Positions 6,320 through 10,179 of a stretch of DNA of 10,179 bases are shown piece by piece. Made by a program: the position numbers and the translations under genes. Source of the DNA: Bacteroidota bacterium. Lineage in GTDB: Bacteria > Bacteroidota > Bacteroidia > Flavobacteriales > Flavobacteriaceae. How positions within the stretch are numbered: the first letter of the stretch is position 1; each line of letters begins with the position of its first letter. Below the pieces are notes generated by a model, which worked only from the letters and a program-made list of their open reading frames with translations, made no database searches and was not told the origin of the DNA. The stretch covers positions 1 to 10,179 of the forward strand of contig SBFL01000350.1 of assembly GCA_006227965.1 (NCBI GenBank), given 5' to 3'.

Positions 6320-6452
6320 AAGATGCAAATTGACGCTTATAAGATGGTGGGGGTGCGGCAGCAGGGGGCAAGCTTAGGATAGGGAGTCAGACTGATTTTA
6401 TAATGCGGTAATCAGGGGTAAATTGTAGTTGGGGGGGGACCCCCGGAAAGGA

Positions 6453-9290
6453 TCAGACAACAATATTGACAATCTTGCCGGGCACTACAATAACCTTCCT
6501 GGGCTCTTTGCCACCCAGTTGGTGCCTGGTTTTCTCATGGGCCAGGACCTCAGCTTCAATTTCGTCCTTGTCGAGATCCAGGGAAAGTTCCATGGTAAAC
6601 CTCATTTTACCGTTGAAGGAAATGGGGTATTCCTTGGTGCTCTCCACCAGGAATTTCTGTTCCCATTCAGGATACGCTGCCCGGGAGATGGATGTTGTAT
6701 GTCCAAGCCTGGACCAGAGTTCTTCCGCCAAATGAGGGGCATAAGGGGATATCAGGATGGCAAGGGGTTCCAGTATCTTCCTTTCCCGGCAGTTTTGCAC
6801 GGTCAGTTCATTGACACAGATCATGAAGGTTGAAACTGAGGTATTGAAAGAAAAGGATTCGATGTCCTCTGAGACCTTCTTGATGGTTTTGTGCAGGGTT
6901 TTCAGGTTGTCCCTGGACGGGTCAGATTCCAGTACCTCGAAAGTACGGTCCGCCCCCTGGTGGTAAAGCTTCCAAAGTTTTTTGAGAAATCCGAAAACCC
7001 CGCTCAGACCTGCCGTGTTCCAGGGTTTGGACTGCTCCAGGGGCCCGAGGAACATTTCGTACAACCTGAGGGAGTCCGCCCCGTATTCCTCGCATACCTG
7101 GTCCGGGTTAACCACGTTGAACCACCTTTTGGACATCTTCTCCACTTCCCTTCCCACCAAGTATTTTCCATCTTCCAGGATAAATTCCGCCCCCCTGAAC
7201 TGTGGTTGCCATTCCCTCAGTTTATCCAGATCCAGTTCGTCCGAAACGTTTACAAGGTTGACATCCACCCGAATCTCTTCTACCGGGGTATCCCCGACCA
7301 ATCCCCTGCTCAGGTATTGCTGGGTACCGCTTTTGCGATATACAATAGCACTCGTCCCAAGGATCATCCCCTGGTTGATCAGTTTTTTAGCGTATTCCTC
7401 ATTGGGTACCCAACCCCGGTCAAACATGAATTTCTGCCAGAAACGGGAATACAACAGGTGTCCTGTGGCATGCTCATTCCCGCCTATGTAGAGGTCTACA
7501 TCCTGCCAGTAGGCAATAGCCTCTTCAGAAACCAGTCCCTGCTGATTTTCCGGATCCATATAGCGGTTGAAGTACTGGGAACTCCCTGCCCAGCCAGGCA
7601 TGGTGTTCAGTTCCAGCGGGAATACCGTTTTACGGTCAATCCGATCGTTGGAAACAACTTTTTCGTTTCCTGTATCCCAGGCCCAGTGGGTGGCATTCCC
7701 CAGAGGTGGCTCACCCGTTTCCGTGGGGAGGTATTTCTCCACTTCGGGAAGCGTCAGCGGCAGGCATTTCTCCGGAAGAAGCCGGGGCAGGCCATCCGCA
7801 TCGTAATAAACCGGGAAAGGTTCCCCCCAATAGCGCTGACGGCTGAAAACCGCATCCCTCAGGCGATAATTCACCTTGCCTTTTCCCTGGCCCTTTTCTT
7901 CAAGGGCCTCAATCACCTTTCGGCTGGCTTCCTTCTGATTCAGCCCGGTGATAAACTCCGAATTTGCGATCACAGCAGCCCCCTTGTCCTCAAAGGCTTC
8001 TTCTTCCACAGAAACGCCTTCAAAAATATTGGGAATGGGTATCCCGAAATGGCGGGCAAAATCGTAATCGCGCTGGTCCCCGCATGGGACAGACATGACA
8101 GCCCCGGATCCGTAACCTGCCAGCACGTAATCCCCTATCCAGATGGGGACAGATTCCCCCGTAAAGGGATGCTCCGCATAAGCGCCTGTAAAGGCCCCGG
8201 TAATCCTTTTGACATCTGCCATCCGGTCGCGTTCGGAACGGCGGGAGGTGGCCGCAATGTAATCTTCCACTTCCCTGCGTTGCTCCGGGCTCGTTATCCT
8301 CAAGACAAGTTCGTGTTCGGGAGCAAGGGTCATAAAGCTAACTCCAAATATCGTATCGGGCCGGGTGGTGAACACTTCGATGGGAAAGGTTTCCTGCTGA
8401 TGTTCAGAACGTTGGGTGTGAAATACCACTGAGGCGCCCACAGACCTGCCTATCCAGTTCCGCTGAGCATCTTTCAGAGGCTGCGGCCAGTCTATTTTTT
8501 CCAGGCCATCCAGCAGGCGTTGGGCATAGGCGGTTATCCGCATGCTCCATTGGGTCATTTTCTTGCGGACGACCGGGTACCCACCCCGTTCTGAAACGCC
8601 GTTTACGATCTCGTCGTTTGCCAGAACGGTCCCCAGTTCGGGGCACCAGTTAACCTCTGTGTCGGCCAGGTAGGTCAGCCGGTATTTGAGAAGCAACCGT
8701 TCCTTTTCGACCTCTGAAAAGGACTTCCACTGCAACTGGCTAAATTGGGGGGTGTCCTCATCACAGGCCGCCTCCACCGAAAGGTTACCCCCTTTTCCAA
8801 AGGCCGCGATCAGGGTGCTGATAGGCTCTGCCTTATTGCTTTTCTTATTGTACCAGGAATTGAACAACTGCATGAAGACCCACTGCGTCCAATGATAATA
8901 GGCGGGTTCAGAAGTTCGGACTTCCCGGTCCCAGTCAAAGGAAAAACCCAGTTGGTCCAGTTGTTCACGGTACCTTTTTATATTGGCCTCTGTGGTGATG
9001 GCGGGGTGCTGGCCAGTTTGTATGGCATACTGTTCGGCCGGGAGTCCGAAGGAATCATATCCCATCGGATGCAATACGTTGAAACCCTGGTGCCTTTTAA
9101 ACCGGGCATAGATATAACTGGCAATATAGCCCAGGGGATGCCCTACGTGCAGGCCGGCCCCCGAAGGGTAAGGGAACATATCCAGGACATAGAATTTGGG
9201 TTTGTCCGAGGGAAAGTCCGCCCGGAATGTCTTGTTTTCAGCCCAGTATTTTTGCCACCTGGACTCTATCTTCCTGAAATCGTAGTGCAT
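6453..9290 (-). CDS. leuS: Leucyl-tRNA synthetase
   Basis: Cytosolic class I synthetase charging tRNA-Leu; 945 residues, longer than the roughly 860 of E. coli. The HIGH-type motif is HVGH (48-51). CP1 editing-domain signatures are TTRPDTIFG (308-316, T313 probably equivalent to E. coli T252) and GSGAVMSVPCGDQRDYDF (394-411, D408 probably equivalent to D345), so editing looks intact. The catalytic loop reads KMSKR (718-722) rather than KMSKS. The anticodon-binding region follows (about 740-870), and a C-terminal domain ends in VPGKIVNIVV. Relative to E. coli there is an insertion at about 146-205 and another at about 663-712, before the KMSKR loop; similar ones occur in Bacteroidota as I recall. 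The usual CxxC zinc knuckle near 231-238 is replaced by GVSERGGY. Divergent from ftsX, with a perfect -7 element upstream. Confidence 0.98.
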   Translation of the reverse strand: MHYDFRKIESRWQKYWAENKTFRADFPSDKPKFYVLDMFPYPSGAGLHVGHPLGYIASYIYARFKRHQGFNVLHPMGYDSFGLPAEQYAIQTGQHPAITTEANIKRYREQLDQLGFSFDWDREVRTSEPAYYHWTQWVFMQLFNSWYNKKSNKAEPISTLIAAFGKGGNLSVEAACDEDTPQFSQLQWKSFSEVEKERLLLKYRLTYLADTEVNWCPELGTVLANDEIVNGVSERGGYPVVRKKMTQWSMRITAYAQRLLDGLEKIDWPQPLKDAQRNWIGRSVGASVVFHTQRSEHQQETFPIEVFTTRPDTIFGVSFMTLAPEHELVLRITSPEQRREVEDYIAATSRRSERDRMADVKRITGAFTGAYAEHPFTGESVPIWIGDYVLAGYGSGAVMSVPCGDQRDYDFARHFGIPIPNIFEGVSVEEEAFEDKGAAVIANSEFITGLNQKEASRKVIEALEEKGQGKGKVNYRLRDAVFSRQRYWGEPFPVYYDADGLPRLLPEKCLPLTLPEVEKYLPTETGEPPLGNATHWAWDTGNEKVVSNDRIDRKTVFPLELNTMPGWAGSSQYFNRYMDPENQQGLVSEEAIAYWQDVDLYIGGNEHATGHLLYSRFWQKFMFDRGWVPNEEYAKKLINQGMILGTSAIVYRKSGTQQYLSRGLVGDTPVEEIRVDVNLVNVSDELDLDKLREWQPQFRGAEFILEDGKYLVGREVEKMSKRWFNVVNPDQVCEEYGADSLRLYEMFLGPLEQSKPWNTAGLSGVFGFLKKLWKLYHQGADRTFEVLESDPSRDNLKTLHKTIKKVSEDIESFSFNTSVSTFMICVNELTVQNCRERKILEPLAILISPYAPHLAEELWSRLGHTTSISRAAYPEWEQKFLVESTKEYPISFNGKMRFTMELSLDLDKDEIEAEVLAHEKTRHQLGGKEPRKVIVVPGKIVNIVV

Positions 9291-9339
9291 GTTTCTGGGT
9301 AAAGGACCGGGGCAGGAGGCCGCCGGGGTTTATTCTGCG

Positions 9340-9347
9340 CAAAAATA
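9340..9347 (-). promoter_or_regulatory. Bacteroidota -7 promoter element for leuS
   Basis: On the minus strand this reads TATTTTTG, a perfect match to TAnnTTTG. Transcription would start near 9333, giving a leader of about 43 nt. No clear -33 TTG is present. I see no T-box-like or leader-peptide structure in this short leader, so leuS does not look attenuation-controlled here. Confidence 0.5.
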
Positions 9348-9368
9348 AGGGGAATCCATTTACTTTCC

Positions 9369-9376
9369 TATTTTTA
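9369..9376 (+). promoter_or_regulatory. Possible -7 element for ftsX
   Basis: TATTTTTA matches TAnnTTTG except at the last base and lies 18 bp before the ftsX ATG, which would give a leader of about 12 nt. It sits 21 bp beyond the divergent leuS -7 element, so the two promoters are nearly back to back. No -33 TTG is seen. Confidence 0.3.
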
Positions 9377-9394
9377 CATATCCTTAGTGCAGCT

Positions 9395-10179
9395 ATGAGC
9401 AAATCATTTGAACGCTACCAAAGGCGAAAACTAATTTCCTCCTATTTCTCAGTAACCTTAAGCATTGCCCTGGTCCTGTTCCTGTTGGGTGTCCTTGGGC
9501 TTTTGGTGCTTAACACCCAGAAGCTGGCAAACCATTTTAAGGAAGAGATCACTATTTCCGTTTTTTTGAAGGACTCGGCGAAGGATGTGGAAATCAGCCA
9601 GCTGCAGAAAAGTCTTGTCATGGCAGACTACACTAAATCAGCCGTTTTTGTTTCCAAGGAAGAAGCTGCCAGGGAGCATAGCGAGGACATCGGGGAGGAT
9701 TTTATGGAGTTTCTTGGGTACAACCCCCTGAAAAACTCCATCGACGTGAATCTTAACGCCGTTTACGTGAGCACGGTCCAGGTGGATTCCATAGCCCGGG
9801 AAATCGGATCCCACAGTTTTGTGGAGGAAGTCAGCTATGACAGGCCCACCCTGGATCTGCTGACCGAAAATGTGCGCCGGGTGGGTCTGGGCATACTTAT
9901 CGCCTCGGCCGTCTTTACCCTAATTGCCGTATTGCTTATCAACAGCTCCATCAGGCTGTCCATATATTCCAAAAGATTCATTATTAAAACCATGCAGATG
10001 GTTGGCGCCACCAAATCGTTTATCCGCAGGCCCTTCATCTGGACCAATATCAAACTGGGCATGCTGGGCGCCCTGCTCGCGCTTCTTGCACTGGCAGGAT
10101 TGCTCACCTACCTCAATCAGAATTTCCCCCAGTTGGGACTGATGGAAGATGCCCCCCAACTCATCCTGGTTTTCGGAGG
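9395..10179 (+). CDS. ftsX: Cell division protein FtsX (3' end outside window)
   Basis: Translation from the ATG at 9395 stays open to the window edge (261 codons plus 2 nt), so perhaps 30 residues are missing. FtsX is the permease-like partner of the FtsE ATPase and links the divisome to peptidoglycan hydrolases. The start MSKSFERYQRRKLISSYFSV is a short basic cytoplasmic tail, followed by membrane segment 1 (about 18-40). The periplasmic domain begins with EEITISVFLKD (about 50-60) and runs to about 160. Membrane segment 2 is GLGILIASAVFTLIAVLLI (about 168-186). The cytoplasmic loop, with KTMQMVGATKSFIRRPF, is the typical FtsX/MacB-like coupling region, and segment 3 follows. FtsE is not adjacent, as I recall for Bacteroidota. 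The gene is divergent from leuS at 104 bp. Confidence 0.93.
   Translation, partial: MSKSFERYQRRKLISSYFSVTLSIALVLFLLGVLGLLVLNTQKLANHFKEEITISVFLKDSAKDVEISQLQKSLVMADYTKSAVFVSKEEAAREHSEDIGEDFMEFLGYNPLKNSIDVNLNAVYVSTVQVDSIAREIGSHSFVEEVSYDRPTLDLLTENVRRVGLGILIASAVFTLIAVLLINSSIRLSIYSKRFIIKTMQMVGATKSFIRRPFIWTNIKLGMLGALLALLALAGLLTYLNQNFPQLGLMEDAPQLILVFG

Larger units (their letters stand above)
6090..6452. other. 363-bp non-coding gap between leuS and ald, AT-rich with hairpins and G-tracts
   Basis: I find no convincing gene here. The ald-proximal half is AT-rich. It contains hairpins at 6201-6219, 6175-6193 and 6296-6319 and a weak 6-bp inverted repeat at 6392-6415 (CTGATT/AATCAG). The leuS-proximal half has repeated G-runs on the plus strand (about 6347-6367) and an 8-G tract followed by A and five C (6431-6444), just past the leuS stop. 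Part of the gap is likely the leuS 3' end and part the ald leader. No tRNA-like fold or recognised riboswitch was seen. Confidence 0.7.

Noticed and set aside
6392..6415. CTGATT/AATCAG inverted repeat as a leuS terminator
   Set aside because: Only 6 bp with a 12-nt loop and no T-run on the leuS strand; within what chance would give in a gap of this size.
6429..6833. 134-codon plus-strand frame starting in the leuS-ald gap
   Set aside because: It begins in the G-tract and nearly all of it is antisense to the leuS 3' end. No family resemblance or promoter was seen.
6891..8432. 513-codon open frame on the plus strand opposite leuS
   Set aside because: Leucyl-tRNA synthetase on the other strand is certain. 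The antisense product has no recognisable domain and no initiation signals, and such long shadow frames are common opposite genes of this base composition.
9835..10159. Two overlapping minus-strand frames near the right edge
   Set aside because: Both are antisense to ftsX, whose reading frame is supported by membrane segments and the conserved coupling loop.

Overview
The window looks like a core-metabolism stretch of a Flavobacteriia (Bacteroidota) chromosome, probably Flavobacteriaceae. Three things point there. Perfect or near-perfect copies of the Bacteroidota -7 promoter element TAnnTTTG lie shortly upstream of nearly every gene, and good Shine-Dalgarno sites are absent. Leucyl-tRNA synthetase carries the long insertions I associate with Bacteroidota. 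Base composition looks close to 50% GC by eye, high for the family; a Robiginitalea-like organism is possible but not demonstrated. I see no insertion sequence, phage gene, CRISPR array, tRNA or rRNA, and no sign of recent transfer.

Layout: (1) 1-104, the 3' end of a plus-strand gene, probably hemD (uroporphyrinogen-III synthase), converging on minus-strand pckA across a perfect 12-bp hairpin that can terminate both. (2) pckA (137-1753, minus), ATP-type PEP carboxykinase, with a DUF423 membrane protein (1821-2207, minus) upstream of it. (3) An 80-bp divergent promoter region (2208-2287) with overlapping promoter elements around a 13-bp palindrome. (4) A plus-strand pair: a saccharopine dehydrogenase family enzyme (2288-3661) and an Lrp/AsnC regulator (3703-4173). 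(5) A minus-strand YugP-type membrane zinc metallopeptidase (4184-4879) and alanine dehydrogenase ald (4986-6089). (6) A 363-bp AT-rich gap (6090-6452) with hairpins, including a three-arm alternative-pairing arrangement ahead of ald. (7) leuS (6453-9290, minus), divergent from ftsX (9395 to the window end, plus, truncated by the edge).

Functionally the centre of the window concerns amino-acid and C3/C4 carbon traffic. The saccharopine dehydrogenase homologue would release glutamate and aminoadipate semialdehyde, Ald would interconvert alanine and pyruvate, and PckA would turn oxaloacetate into PEP for gluconeogenesis. A local Lrp-type regulator is well placed to sense amino acids. LeuS, FtsX and the HemD tail are housekeeping. 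No clearly novel multi-gene system was found. The items most worth checking are the palindrome between the divergent promoters, the attenuator-like leader ahead of ald, the orphan saccharopine dehydrogenase and the KMSKR signature in LeuS.
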